From Idiomarinaceae bacterium HL-53 (GTDB lineage Bacteria > Pseudomonadota > Gammaproteobacteria > Enterobacterales > Alteromonadaceae): 64,000 nt of DNA. The notes beneath the pieces are model-generated. The model was given only the letters and a program-made list of their open reading frames with translations. It was not told the origin of the DNA and ran no database searches. The stretch is from the NCBI GenBank assembly GCA_001458075.1, contig LN899469.1, positions 1,710,659 to 1,774,658 on the forward strand, read 5' to 3'. The translations under genes and the position numbers were made by a program. Positions 41,035 to 49,999 of this stretch are shown here, one piece after another. How positions within the stretch are numbered: the first letter of the stretch is position 1; every line of letters starts with the position of its first letter.

Positions 41035-41066
41035 TTTATATTTCAAATAATATTCTTGTACAAGAA
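41035..41066 (-). promoter_or_regulatory. Promoter with palindromic operator for the GGDEF gene
   Basis: On the minus strand TTGTAC (41063-41058) and TATAAA (41040-41035) are spaced by 17 bases. The perfect 14-base palindrome TTCTTGTACAAGAA at 41053-41066 covers the -35, the position of a repressor site. The leader to the start codon at 40952 is about 75 bases. Confidence 0.6.
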
Positions 41067-41097
41067 ATTGACGCGGGGGGCGGCAATTCATTGCCAA

Positions 41098-42243
41098 TTA
41101 TTCGACAGGGATTCCGCCAAGCTCAAGAAACTCATGAATCAGATTGGCTTTTGCGAGTGCATCTTCATATCCGAGTGAAATGAGCTCACGACAATATTCC
41201 TTTTCGAATAAGAGGTAGCTTACCAAGCTAGAAGGGGTGTCTCGATCGACGCCCATCAAGCTTAATAAGCGACGCACTGGTTTCGGCATCCGCTCATAAT
41301 GCCGATGCGCAATCGCGTTGAAGTCATGTGTGGGGTGAATCAGGAGTGAGTGAATTCTGCGTAGCGACGGATGAGGAATATCTGCCTGCTCAAGCTGATG
41401 AATGGTTTGATTCACTCGCTCTAAGCGCTCAATATCTGAATTGAGTGTGTCCGCGAAAATGGTGTCGAGTAAGTGCCCTGCGATTTCAGCCGCCGAGGGC
41501 GGGAGCGGGTGACCCGGTTGTGTTTCAATATGTGGTTGGTCTACACCGATGACAAGAATCTTGCTTGCCCCCAAATGAATCGCCGGACTGAGAGGTGCGA
41601 TTTGGTGGATTGAACCGTCACCGAAATATTGCTGATTGACTCGAATGGCTGGAAAAACGAGTGGAATTGCCGCTGATGCCATTAAATGCTCGGTATTTAG
41701 ACGTGTCCGCTGTCCTCTTCGTTTGGCGCGAAGCCAATTCTCATATTGCGGAATACCTTCGAAGAAGGAGACCGATTCACCATTGTTATAGGAGGATGCG
41801 GTCACGGCCACGGCTCGTAAGAATCCACTGTGAATGTGGCCATCGATCCGAGTGAAATCGATTACTTCTTCAAGCAACTGTCGGAGGGGGTGGTTGTCGA
41901 ACAATGCAGGTGAGTTTCGATGTACACTCTCTTGCTGAAAAAGTTGACCTACTTTTCCCAATAACTGACCGAAAATTGCAGAATTACTGCATTCGTAGAC
42001 TTGTTGTGTAGAAAAATTAGCCCAAATTTTCTCTACTTGCTTTACCGCAAGTCGAAAGTTAGAGGCATAACAGGCCATCGCCGTTGCATTGATCGCTCCG
42101 GCAGATGTACCGCATAGAATACGAAAAGGTAGCGGATGAGCTCGCGGCACTAAGGTCGCAATTCCTTTTAATACACCTACTTGATAGGCAGCTCTGGCGC
42201 CGCCCCCCGTAAGTAGGAGCGCTGGCTCACGCGATGAAATCAT
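41098..42243 (-). CDS. Patatin-like phospholipase
   Basis: 381 residues from the ATG at 42243, which has GAGGGG upstream; a longer frame starts at 42321 but adds sequence unlike the family. The patatin elements are present in order: oxyanion loop TGGGARAAYQVGVL, nucleophile Ser47 in CGTSAGA, and the dyad Asp209 in FGDGS. No signal peptide, so cytoplasmic or delivered by other means. The C-terminal part (about 290-381) is helical. These enzymes hydrolyse phospholipid acyl chains; whether it acts as a toxin or a housekeeping lipase is not shown. Divergent from an RND efflux operon across 187 bases. Confidence 0.88.
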   Translation of the reverse strand: MISSREPALLLTGGGARAAYQVGVLKGIATLVPRAHPLPFRILCGTSAGAINATAMACYASNFRLAVKQVEKIWANFSTQQVYECSNSAIFGQLLGKVGQLFQQESVHRNSPALFDNHPLRQLLEEVIDFTRIDGHIHSGFLRAVAVTASSYNNGESVSFFEGIPQYENWLRAKRRGQRTRLNTEHLMASAAIPLVFPAIRVNQQYFGDGSIHQIAPLSPAIHLGASKILVIGVDQPHIETQPGHPLPPSAAEIAGHLLDTIFADTLNSDIERLERVNQTIHQLEQADIPHPSLRRIHSLLIHPTHDFNAIAHRHYERMPKPVRRLLSLMGVDRDTPSSLVSYLLFEKEYCRELISLGYEDALAKANLIHEFLELGGIPVE

Positions 42244-42381
42244 AAAATTAGAACCCCTCTGATACAAATAGATTGCAATTGCGTAACACTCGCTTACATA
42301 TTTCACGCCTTCGAAACACAACTATGACACTCTAAACGTATTCTCCGTGCGTATAGTGGCTCATAATATGTGGCAGAAGGG

Positions 42382-42406
42382 ATTGACCTCAAGTCAATTT
42401 ATTGAG
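42382..42406. promoter_or_regulatory. Overlapping inverted repeats upstream of the second RND operon
   Basis: ATTGAC (42382-42387) and GTCAAT (42393-42398) form one inverted repeat; CTCAA (42388-42392) and TTGAG (42402-42406) form another. They lie about 25-50 bases before the adaptor ATG and look like a regulator site. No matching -10 is convincing. Confidence 0.35.
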
Positions 42407-42430
42407 AACAATTTTAAAAAGGTAAGGTTC

Positions 42431-43657
42431 ATGACGGTGCATAAGAGACAAATTATTCTTCCATTCGTGATCGTCGTCGCGGCTGTTCTGATTGCTAATG
42501 TACTGGGCAAGATGCGGCCGGAGCCAGAGCGCTCGCAGCCCAAGAGGCCGCCGGTGTTGGTTGAAGTAGTAGAAGTTCAGAAGGCTCCTCAAACTTTTGT
42601 AGTTGATGCTTATGGTACCGTGAATCCGCGTTTTCAAACCCAACTCGTCACAGAAGTGAGCGGGCGTGTGGTGAATGTGGCACCCAATTTTGTAGCGGGC
42701 GGATTTTTTGACGAAGGCGATTTGTTACTCGAGATTGACCCTTCAGATTACGAGGCTGCATATGAAGAAGCCAAGGCGAATCTCGCACGCGCTCAGGCAG
42801 CAGTTGCGCAAGAACGAGCGCTCGGGCGTGTAGCGGAAGCCGAGTGGCGCTCAATTGAAGCGGGTGAAATTCCTGAGTTGGGTTTACGTCAACCGCAGCT
42901 CGCGAGCGAACTCGCTAACTTGCGGGCCGCAGAAGCACAATTGCTGCGTGCGGAGCGAAACCTAGAGCGCACGAAAGTGCGAGCGCCATTCGCCGGGTTG
43001 TTGCAGGCGAAACAGGTGAATCTGGGGCAGTATGTAGGGTTAGGAACACCTGTGGGCATGTTCTACGGCACGGAATTGGCCGAAATTCGCGTTCCCCTAA
43101 CCGATTACGATTTTTCATTTTTGGATCAAGTATTGATCGATTCTGAGAGTGCGGCTGGTCCGGCTGTCATATTACGCTCAGAGGTTGCCGGAGAAATGCG
43201 TGAGTGGCGCGGAAACCTCGTCCGAACAGAAGGAGTGCTCGATCCGTCAAGTCGTGTAACCTATGGTGTGGTGCGCGTGCAGGATCCTTACAACCGGTTG
43301 CATTCGAGACACGAGAGTCCATTGCAGTTTGGTCGTTTTGTTACCGCTGAAATCCAAGGCATTAGTGTCGACGGTTTGGTTGAAATACCACGTTACGCGG
43401 TCAATGCAGATGGCAACGTGTGGATTGTGACAGAAGAGCGCCTATTAGAGAGCCGTTCGGTGACTTCTTACCGTATTGATGAGCAGACCGTGTTTGTGGC
43501 AAGCGGCCTTGAAAATGGTGATCGCGTTATGACGACACAACTGGATAACCCAATTCCCGGCATGAAAGTTAGATTGCCTGGCGACCCGATCTTACCGAAT
43601 GAAGAGTCAGTAGAAGAGAACGCGGATAGCGAGACTGACAAAGCGAGTGAGGAGTAA
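42431..43657 (+). CDS. RND efflux membrane-fusion (periplasmic adaptor) protein
   Basis: 408 residues from ATG 42431 with AAGGTAAGG just upstream; an earlier in-frame start at 42347 gives an unlikely 28-residue extension. It has one N-terminal membrane segment (ILPFVIVVAAVLIANVLG), lipoyl half-motifs (VVNVAPNFVAGGFFDEGDLLLEIDP and VRAPFAGLLQAKQVNLGQYV), an alpha-hairpin with ANLARAQAAVAQERALG, and beta-barrel and membrane-proximal domains. The tail is acidic. It is 3 bases upstream of its permease. The upstream regulator is unknown. Confidence 0.92.
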   Translation: MTVHKRQIILPFVIVVAAVLIANVLGKMRPEPERSQPKRPPVLVEVVEVQKAPQTFVVDAYGTVNPRFQTQLVTEVSGRVVNVAPNFVAGGFFDEGDLLLEIDPSDYEAAYEEAKANLARAQAAVAQERALGRVAEAEWRSIEAGEIPELGLRQPQLASELANLRAAEAQLLRAERNLERTKVRAPFAGLLQAKQVNLGQYVGLGTPVGMFYGTELAEIRVPLTDYDFSFLDQVLIDSESAAGPAVILRSEVAGEMREWRGNLVRTEGVLDPSSRVTYGVVRVQDPYNRLHSRHESPLQFGRFVTAEIQGISVDGLVEIPRYAVNADGNVWIVTEERLLESRSVTSYRIDEQTVFVASGLENGDRVMTTQLDNPIPGMKVRLPGDPILPNEESVEENADSETDKASEE

Positions 43658-43660
43658 ATC

Positions 43661-46600
43661 ATGAAACCTGAAACAGGCATTATTGCATGGTTTACGCGCA
43701 ATAAAGTGGCAGCAAATCTCCTTATGGCCGTCATTATTGTGGCGGGTATATTCTCGGTTTTTGCCGTACGGAAACAAACCTTCCCAACCATTGAGCTGAA
43801 CAACGTCATGGTCCGTGTGATATACCCTGGCGCTGCGCCGCAGGAAGTAGAGCAGGGCGTTATTATTCGAATTGAAGACGCAATTGATGATGTGCAAGGT
43901 ATTAAAACAGTTCGTAGTAACGCGAATGAGGGGATCGGTACCGTCAATATCGAAGTAGAGTCTGGGTACGATGTTCAGGAAGTAATGGACGAAGTGCGGA
44001 TGAATGTGGACAGCATTGCCAGTTTCCCAGCCCAAATTGAACCGCCCTTGGTGTATCGCATTCGGCCACAGACGCAAATTATTTGGTTGGCAGTTTCTGG
44101 TGACATGAACGAGCGCGCGCGCAAGCGGTTGGCCAACGAAATACGAGACGAGATTCGGAGTCTTTCTGGAGTGACACAGGCGCAGGTCGTCGGCACGCGT
44201 AACTATGAGATTGCGATTGAAATTTCAGAAGAAAATCTGCGCCGTTACAATCTGACGTTTGAGCAAATTGTGCAAGCGGTCCGTGGCACATCGCTCGACG
44301 TGCCGGGTGGATCAATTCGAACGCCAAATGGCGATATTTTGTTACGTGCGAAGAATCAAAGCTATGTGGGGCGTGAGTTTGAAGAAATTGTCCTGATCAG
44401 CCGTCAAGACGGCACCCAGTTGACACTCGGTGAGATCGCTTCAGTGCAGGATGAATTTGTTGAGCGACGCGCATTCTCGGAGTTTGATGGTAAACCGTCG
44501 AGCTTTATTCGTGTTGATAGCGTCGGCACCCAGAACGATTTACAAATCGCAGAAACCGTGAAGCAGTATGTGGAACGCAAGCAAACAACACTGCCGCAAG
44601 GCGCCAATATCGCTTATTGGGGCGATAGTTCTTATTACCTGAAAGGGCGATTAAACCTGATGCTGAAGAACCTCATTTTTGGGGTCCTTTTAGTGCTTGT
44701 CGCGCTCTCATTATTCCTTCAAATTCGCTTGGCCTTCTGGGTGATGGTGGGTATCCCTGTTTGCTTCTTGGGTACGTTGGCAATGATGAATCTGCCTATG
44801 ATCGATGTTTCTATCAACATGATCTCGTTATTTGGATTTATTCTGGTACTCGGGATCGTGGTCGACGACGCGATTATCATTGGTGAGAGCGCTTATACTG
44901 AGATAGAGAAGCATGGGAAGTCGGATGACAATGTCATTCGAGGTGCAAAACGCGTCGCAGTGCCTGCAACTTTTGGTGTTTTAACGACCGTTGTTGCATT
45001 TTTACCTATGTTATTCGTGGGTGGTACGATGGGTGCGATTTGGGAATCTATTGCTTATGTCGTCATTCTCGCACTGCTTTTCTCTCTGATTGAGTCGAAA
45101 TGGATTTTACCTGCGCACATAAGTTCAATGAAATATTCCAAAGCCGAGGGAAGCAAACAAAATTTTTTCCAGCGAACTCGTAATGGCGTTGCCGACGGGT
45201 TAAAGCGTTTTGTAGAGACTAAATATAAGCCGTTTACAGCGAAATGTGTGGATTATCGATATACCACGATCGCGACTTTTTTGGCGCTCATGATCGTGAT
45301 GGTGGGTTTGATCCAAAGCGGCGCGGTACGCTGGGTATTCTTTCCAAACATTCCGAGCGACTTTATTTTTAGCAACATTGTGATGCAACCCGGCACACAC
45401 GAATCACAAACCATTCGCTCTTTGCGTGAAGCAGAGGCAGTGCTGCGAGAGATTGCGAAAGATTACGAAGAGGAGCACGGTGAGAGCCTTGTCAAACATA
45501 CGGCTATTTTCCTGAACTCGAATGAAGGAGGTGAGGTTTTAGTCGAGTTAGAAAAAGGTGAAAACCGTGAGATTGATGGTTTTGAAATCGTGAATCAATG
45601 GCGGGAGCGTATGCCTGAGCTGGTCGGTGTGAAGGAGTTAAACTTCCAGGCCAGTATGATGGGCGGTGGCGGAGGTTTCGACGTTGAGTTTCAACTAAGT
45701 GGCTCCGATTTAGATGAATTGTCTCGCGCGGCCACTGAGTTGAACCAAGTCTTAGGAGAGTACGGTGGTGTCTTTGATATCTCCGATACGTTCGGTACGC
45801 CGCAGGAAGAAATTCAACTCACACTCAAGCCGACAGCAGATGCGCTAGGTCTTCAGTTACAAGATGTTGCGACCCAAGTGCGTTACGCATTCTACGGCGC
45901 TGAAGCGCAACGCATTCCTCGCGATGACGAAGAAGTGCGAGTCATGGTTCGATATCCACTTGCAGAGCGCGTGTCCATTGGTAACCTTGAATCGATGATG
46001 ATTCGCACGAGTGACGGCCGAGAAATCCCGTTTAGAGAGGTTGCGGAAGCACGTTTTGCAGACGGTTTTAGTACGATCACTCGGATTGGTGGTGTGCGCT
46101 CGGTGAACGTGAGAGCGCGGGTGGATAAAGACCGGGTTGAACCTCGAGAAATTATAGAAGACGTGCGCGAAAATCGCCTGCCTGAAATTTTGGAGAAATA
46201 CCCTAATGTTCGCTTTGGACTTGAGGGTGCGAGTGCTGATGAGCGCGATGCATTGGGGTCGCTAGGGATTGGCTTTGCGTTAGCCATGCTTGCTATCTAT
46301 GGATTGATGGCCATACCACTCAAGTCATACAGTCAACCGTTGATTATTATGTCGGTGATTCCGTTCGGTATCATTGGGGCGGTGCTCGGGCATTTCGTGC
46401 TTGGGATGTCGATAAGTATTCTCAGTTTATTCGGTATTATTGCATTGGCAGGGGTGGTGGTAAATGACAGCTTGATTCTGGTGGATTATGTGAACCAGAA
46501 CCGGGACGAGAAAGTTTCACTGAAGCAGACGGTAGTGGACGCAGGTGGCGCAAGATTCCGAGCCATTGTGCTAACTTCGCTCACAACCTTCGTAGGGCTC

Positions 46601-46807
46601 ATGCCGATGGTTTTGGAGAAGAGTTTACAGGCACAAATGGTCATACCAATGGCGGTTTCATTATCGTTCGGAATTTTATTTGCCACGGTGATCACGTTAT
46701 TGCTCATACCATGCCTCTACTTGGTGCTAGACGACATGAGTCGAGCAAAACATGCTTTCATTCGTTGGTATAAAAAAGAGCCGAAGCCAGTACAGGAAAT
46801 TGATTAA
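43661..46807 (+). CDS. RND efflux permease (AcrB/HAE-like)
   Basis: 1048 residues. The 12-helix plan with two large periplasmic loops is evident. The proton-relay Asp pair D402 and D403 is in LGIVVDDAIIIGES, followed by the family box FGVLTTVVAFLPMLFVGGTMG. The second half has LFGIIALAGVVVNDSLILVDYVNQ. Start MKPETGIIAWFTRNKVAANLLM is typical. The length is standard (AcrB 1049). The substrate cannot be read from the sequence. No outer-membrane channel gene is next to it, so it probably shares a TolC made elsewhere. Confidence 0.93.
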   Translation: MKPETGIIAWFTRNKVAANLLMAVIIVAGIFSVFAVRKQTFPTIELNNVMVRVIYPGAAPQEVEQGVIIRIEDAIDDVQGIKTVRSNANEGIGTVNIEVESGYDVQEVMDEVRMNVDSIASFPAQIEPPLVYRIRPQTQIIWLAVSGDMNERARKRLANEIRDEIRSLSGVTQAQVVGTRNYEIAIEISEENLRRYNLTFEQIVQAVRGTSLDVPGGSIRTPNGDILLRAKNQSYVGREFEEIVLISRQDGTQLTLGEIASVQDEFVERRAFSEFDGKPSSFIRVDSVGTQNDLQIAETVKQYVERKQTTLPQGANIAYWGDSSYYLKGRLNLMLKNLIFGVLLVLVALSLFLQIRLAFWVMVGIPVCFLGTLAMMNLPMIDVSINMISLFGFILVLGIVVDDAIIIGESAYTEIEKHGKSDDNVIRGAKRVAVPATFGVLTTVVAFLPMLFVGGTMGAIWESIAYVVILALLFSLIESKWILPAHISSMKYSKAEGSKQNFFQRTRNGVADGLKRFVETKYKPFTAKCVDYRYTTIATFLALMIVMVGLIQSGAVRWVFFPNIPSDFIFSNIVMQPGTHESQTIRSLREAEAVLREIAKDYEEEHGESLVKHTAIFLNSNEGGEVLVELEKGENREIDGFEIVNQWRERMPELVGVKELNFQASMMGGGGGFDVEFQLSGSDLDELSRAATELNQVLGEYGGVFDISDTFGTPQEEIQLTLKPTADALGLQLQDVATQVRYAFYGAEAQRIPRDDEEVRVMVRYPLAERVSIGNLESMMIRTSDGREIPFREVAEARFADGFSTITRIGGVRSVNVRARVDKDRVEPREIIEDVRENRLPEILEKYPNVRFGLEGASADERDALGSLGIGFALAMLAIYGLMAIPLKSYSQPLIIMSVIPFGIIGAVLGHFVLGMSISILSLFGIIALAGVVVNDSLILVDYVNQNRDEKVSLKQTVVDAGGARFRAIVLTSLTTFVGLMPMVLEKSLQAQMVIPMAVSLSFGILFATVITLLLIPCLYLVLDDMSRAKHAFIRWYKKEPKPVQEID

Positions 46808-46855
46808 AAATCAGTTAGAATAATAGCTTCTGAGAACAGTACAGCGAGGCCGACC

Positions 46856-47584
46856 ATGAAGCTATTACCGATCTACGATTTAATCGCGATCGCTTGGTTT
46901 CTTAGTTTTTGGGTGGGTTATGCGATTTTTGCGCGCAAGCGTGCGAAGAAGCATAACTCACTTTCTAGCATTCTTTGCACGCTTCGAGTTGAGTGGATGA
47001 ATGCGGTTGTTCGCAAGGAACAACATATTGCCGATGCAGCATTGGTTGGAAACGTGGAGCGCACCGTCACGTTTTTTGCATCCTCAACCATATTTGTTTT
47101 AGCGGGTGTGCTTACGGTCACTGCATCGAATGACGCTTTTGTCCGTGTTTTAGACGAATTACCTTTTACCGCAGAACAAAGTCATACCTTGGTACTCCTA
47201 AAGCTCGCTGGCTTGGCCACGATTATGGTGTATGCATTCTTCAAGTTTACATGGGCCGTTCGTCAATTTGGGTTCGTATCGATTTTGCTTGGTATGGCGC
47301 CTTCAGTGAGTCGCCCCACGGTCAGTGAAGAAGAGCGCGAACGGTTTTCATTAAACGCTGCAAAAATTCTCGATCAAGCTGGACATGAGTACAACTACGG
47401 TCTACGCGCCTATTATTTCGCATTAGCATACTTGTGTTGGTTTGTGAGTCCTTGGCTGCTGATGGTCGCTGCACTCGTTGTGACAGGTGTGTTATACCGA
47501 CGCGAATATAACTCACGCGTGCTTCGCGCGCTTTTAGCGACTCGGAATCAAGAGCCTGGGCCCAAAGCGCCAGGGCAACTCTAA
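46856..47584 (+). CDS. DUF599-family inner membrane protein
   Basis: 242 residues with four to five transmembrane helices (LIAIAWFLSFWVGYAIFA, VTFFASSTIFVLAGVLTV, LVLLKLAGLATIMVYAFF, LAYLCWFVSPWLLMVAALVV). The family core contains LRVEWMNAVVRKEQHIADAALVGNVERTVTFFASS, well known in DUF599. Its function is not known. It starts 48 bases after the RND permease on the same strand and could be read from that transcript, though a separate promoter is possible. astE follows 26 bases later. Confidence 0.85.
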   Translation: MKLLPIYDLIAIAWFLSFWVGYAIFARKRAKKHNSLSSILCTLRVEWMNAVVRKEQHIADAALVGNVERTVTFFASSTIFVLAGVLTVTASNDAFVRVLDELPFTAEQSHTLVLLKLAGLATIMVYAFFKFTWAVRQFGFVSILLGMAPSVSRPTVSEEERERFSLNAAKILDQAGHEYNYGLRAYYFALAYLCWFVSPWLLMVAALVVTGVLYRREYNSRVLRALLATRNQEPGPKAPGQL

Positions 47585-47610
47585 CTATTCATATCAATTG
47601 GGAGGCAAAC

Positions 47611-48645
47611 TTGTTACCAGCAGAGAATTTTCTGGCATGGACTCGAGCGAATGAGTGGGGCGGAACGCCGGAGTATTCAGAGTACTTAAGTAACGGCGTA
47701 AAGCTAGATGTTTGGGACAGTGGCGTGCTGTGTGTTACGCCTGAGCACACGAACCAAAGAGACTTGGTGCTCTCCTGTGCGGTTCACGGTGATGAAACTG
47801 CACCAATAGAAATTTGTGATCAGCTCATCGAGGCGATTCGCAGTCAAGAGTTGTTGCCTAGATGTCGAATTCTCTTTTTGATTGCGAATCCAGCAGCAAT
47901 AAATGTAAACCGTCGGTTCGTTGAAGAAAACATGAATCGGCTTTTTAACGGTGGACATTCTCGTGGTGAAGGGTTAGTGAACAAAGAGCGGATTCGAGCC
48001 AAGAAAATTGAAGCATATGTTGCTAAGTTTTTTGCGCAGGCACCGAGCGATGAGCCGCGCGAGCGGCTTCACTATGATATGCACACAGCGATTCGCGATT
48101 CTCAGCATGAGAAGTTTGCTGTTTATCCTTTTACAGACGGTGCGCCGTATAAGAAGCGTCAGCTGCAACTACTCCGGGCCATGGGCGTTCCTGTTATTTT
48201 GCTGAACGATGGACCGACTACCACTTTTTCCTATCATTCCGTGAAGCATCATGGAGCCGATGCATTCACTGTTGAACTCGGAAAGGTTAAACCGTTCGGT
48301 GAGAACGACATGCAAAGCTTTGCCGCGACTATTCACACATTGAAGGCATTAATTACAGAAGATGAACCTGATTTGGCACCTTTCAATGAGAATGATTTCG
48401 AGATTTTTCAGGTTCTGCGTAGCATCAATCGAACGGTCGAAGACTTTGAATTGAATTTTTCTGACGCCCTAGCCAATTTTACCCCGTTTGCAAAAGGGGA
48501 ATTGTTGGCGCGTGACGGCGCCACAGAATATCGAGCCGAGTATGAGGGAGAGGCGGTTATATTTCCGAATGCGAAGGTGGCGTTAGGTCAAAGAGCGTTA
48601 CTTACCGTGATCACAATCTCTGCAAATCAATTGGAGCTGGTCTGA
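47611..48645 (+). CDS. astE: Succinylglutamate desuccinylase
   Basis: 344 residues of the AstE/AspA zinc carboxypeptidase-like family. It cleaves N-succinylglutamate to succinate and glutamate, the last step of the arginine succinyltransferase (AST) route. Zinc ligands are His59 and Glu62 in AVHGDETAPIE and His158 in YDMHTAIRDS; NPAAINVNRRFVEENMNRLF is a strong signature. The start is TTG at 47611, fixed by GGGAGG six bases upstream. Other ast genes are not in the window. Confidence 0.92.
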   Translation: MLPAENFLAWTRANEWGGTPEYSEYLSNGVKLDVWDSGVLCVTPEHTNQRDLVLSCAVHGDETAPIEICDQLIEAIRSQELLPRCRILFLIANPAAINVNRRFVEENMNRLFNGGHSRGEGLVNKERIRAKKIEAYVAKFFAQAPSDEPRERLHYDMHTAIRDSQHEKFAVYPFTDGAPYKKRQLQLLRAMGVPVILLNDGPTTTFSYHSVKHHGADAFTVELGKVKPFGENDMQSFAATIHTLKALITEDEPDLAPFNENDFEIFQVLRSINRTVEDFELNFSDALANFTPFAKGELLARDGATEYRAEYEGEAVIFPNAKVALGQRALLTVITISANQLELV

Positions 48646-48647
48646 GG

Positions 48648-48662
48648 AGCGACATTGTCGCT
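48648..48662 (+). terminator. Small hairpin after astE, weak terminator candidate
   Basis: AGCGAC at 48648-48653 and GTCGCT at 48657-48662 form a six-pair stem with a three-base loop, three bases after the astE stop codon. The following sequence has only a short TTT and TTTT, so termination would be inefficient. Confidence 0.35.
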
Positions 48663-48741
48663 AGAACTCTTTGATTTTAGAGCGTTGTAGCTTGAAATGA
48701 ACAAATTATGCGACAGACGGAATGCGGCAAAGTTTGCAACG

Positions 48742-48757
48742 ACCTTTACGTAAAGGT
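48742..48757. promoter_or_regulatory. 16-base perfect palindrome upstream of the keto-acid dehydrogenase operon
   Basis: ACCTTTACGTAAAGGT is fully self-complementary and lies 60 bases before the E1alpha ATG. It is flanked by further small repeats (GCAAAGTTTGC at 48728-48738, GATTC/GAATC at 48787-48800). Such a site suits a MerR-type LiuR regulator of branched-chain amino-acid catabolism, but this is inference. Confidence 0.55.
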
Positions 48758-48817
48758 AAAGTTGCGCCCCAATAGCGAAGGAAAAAGATTCTGAAGAATC
48801 GTACAAGAGAAAACGTT

Positions 48818-49999
48818 ATGGCAAATAAAGCGACAACAACAAAAGTGGTGTCTACGCTTGAGGTAACTCCCGGCGACGCATTACAAATTCCTACGTTCCA
48901 ACTGTTAAAAGAAGACGGTTCGGTACAGAAAGGTGCCAAGCTTCCAGATATTGATAAGGAGCTGGCGCTCAAAATGTTCAGTACGATGCAGTTTATTCGG
49001 TTATTGGATGAACGCATGTTCGCGGCGCAGCGCCAAGGACGCATCAGCTTTTATCTTTCTTCGTTAGGAGAAGAGGCTGCGAGCATTGGTTCAGCTGCTG
49101 CATTGAAGTTTGAAGACATGATCATGGGGCAATATCGTGAGCAAGGGGCGCTTGCGTTTCGTGGCTTCACCGTAGAGCAATTCATGAATCAGCTCTTTTC
49201 TAATGAGTTAGATTTAGGGAAGGGGCGGCAAATGCCTGTGCACTATGGCTGTGCAGCGCTCAACTTTATGACCATTTCTTCACCGCTCGGAACGCAAATT
49301 CCACAAGCGACGGGTTATGCCTACGGTCAGAAACAAGACAAGTCAGGGCTTTGTACTCTGGTTTACTTTGGTGAAGGAGCTGCTTCGGAGGGCGACTTCC
49401 ACGCTGGGCTGAATATGGCAGCCGTACTGAAGGTACCTGTTATCTTTTTCTGTCGTAATAACAAATACGCAATTTCTACTCCTTCAAGCGAACAGTTTGC
49501 GGGCGATGGCATTGCTCCGCGTGCTGCCGGATACGGCATGAAAGCAATTCGCGTCGATGGTAACGATATTTTTGCAGTTTATGCGGCGACACAAGAAGCT
49601 CGTCGTATCGCGGTTGAAGAAAATGAACCGGTTTTGATTGAAGCAATGTCTTACCGTATGGCCGGGCACTCCACGTCAGATGATCCAACAGGCTATCGAA
49701 CCAAAGACGAAGAAGAAGCATGGCGCGGTAAAGAGCCAATGATTCGCTTCCGCAATTGGTTGGTGAAAAAGGGGTGGATCACCGAAGAAGAGGCCGACGC
49801 GCAAATGGCTGAGCACAAAAAAGCAGTCTTGGCCGAATTGAAAAGAGCAGAGCAAGTTCCTGCGCCGCACGTCGATGAGATTATCGAAGACGTTTACGAT
49901 ACACCTCCTGCGCATTTAAAGGCGCAATTAGAGGCGCTTAAAGCACATATTCGTAAATATCCAGATGCTTACCCAGCAACGGCGAAGGGAGTGAAGTAA
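48818..49999 (+). CDS. bkdA1: Branched-chain 2-oxo acid dehydrogenase E1 subunit alpha
   Basis: 393 residues. With E1beta it decarboxylates branched-chain 2-oxo acids using thiamine diphosphate. The TPP-binding motif is in YFGEGAASEGDFHAGLNMAAVLKVPVIFFCRNNKYAIS, with GEG in place of GDG. The loop YRMAGHSTSDDPTGYR is typical of the BCKDH rather than the pyruvate-dehydrogenase alpha chain. The N-terminal 45 residues are an extension seen in BCKDH. First gene of E1alpha-E1beta-E2; the stop abuts the next ATG directly. Confidence 0.92.
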   Translation: MANKATTTKVVSTLEVTPGDALQIPTFQLLKEDGSVQKGAKLPDIDKELALKMFSTMQFIRLLDERMFAAQRQGRISFYLSSLGEEAASIGSAAALKFEDMIMGQYREQGALAFRGFTVEQFMNQLFSNELDLGKGRQMPVHYGCAALNFMTISSPLGTQIPQATGYAYGQKQDKSGLCTLVYFGEGAASEGDFHAGLNMAAVLKVPVIFFCRNNKYAISTPSSEQFAGDGIAPRAAGYGMKAIRVDGNDIFAVYAATQEARRIAVEENEPVLIEAMSYRMAGHSTSDDPTGYRTKDEEEAWRGKEPMIRFRNWLVKKGWITEEEADAQMAEHKKAVLAELKRAEQVPAPHVDEIIEDVYDTPPAHLKAQLEALKAHIRKYPDAYPATAKGVK

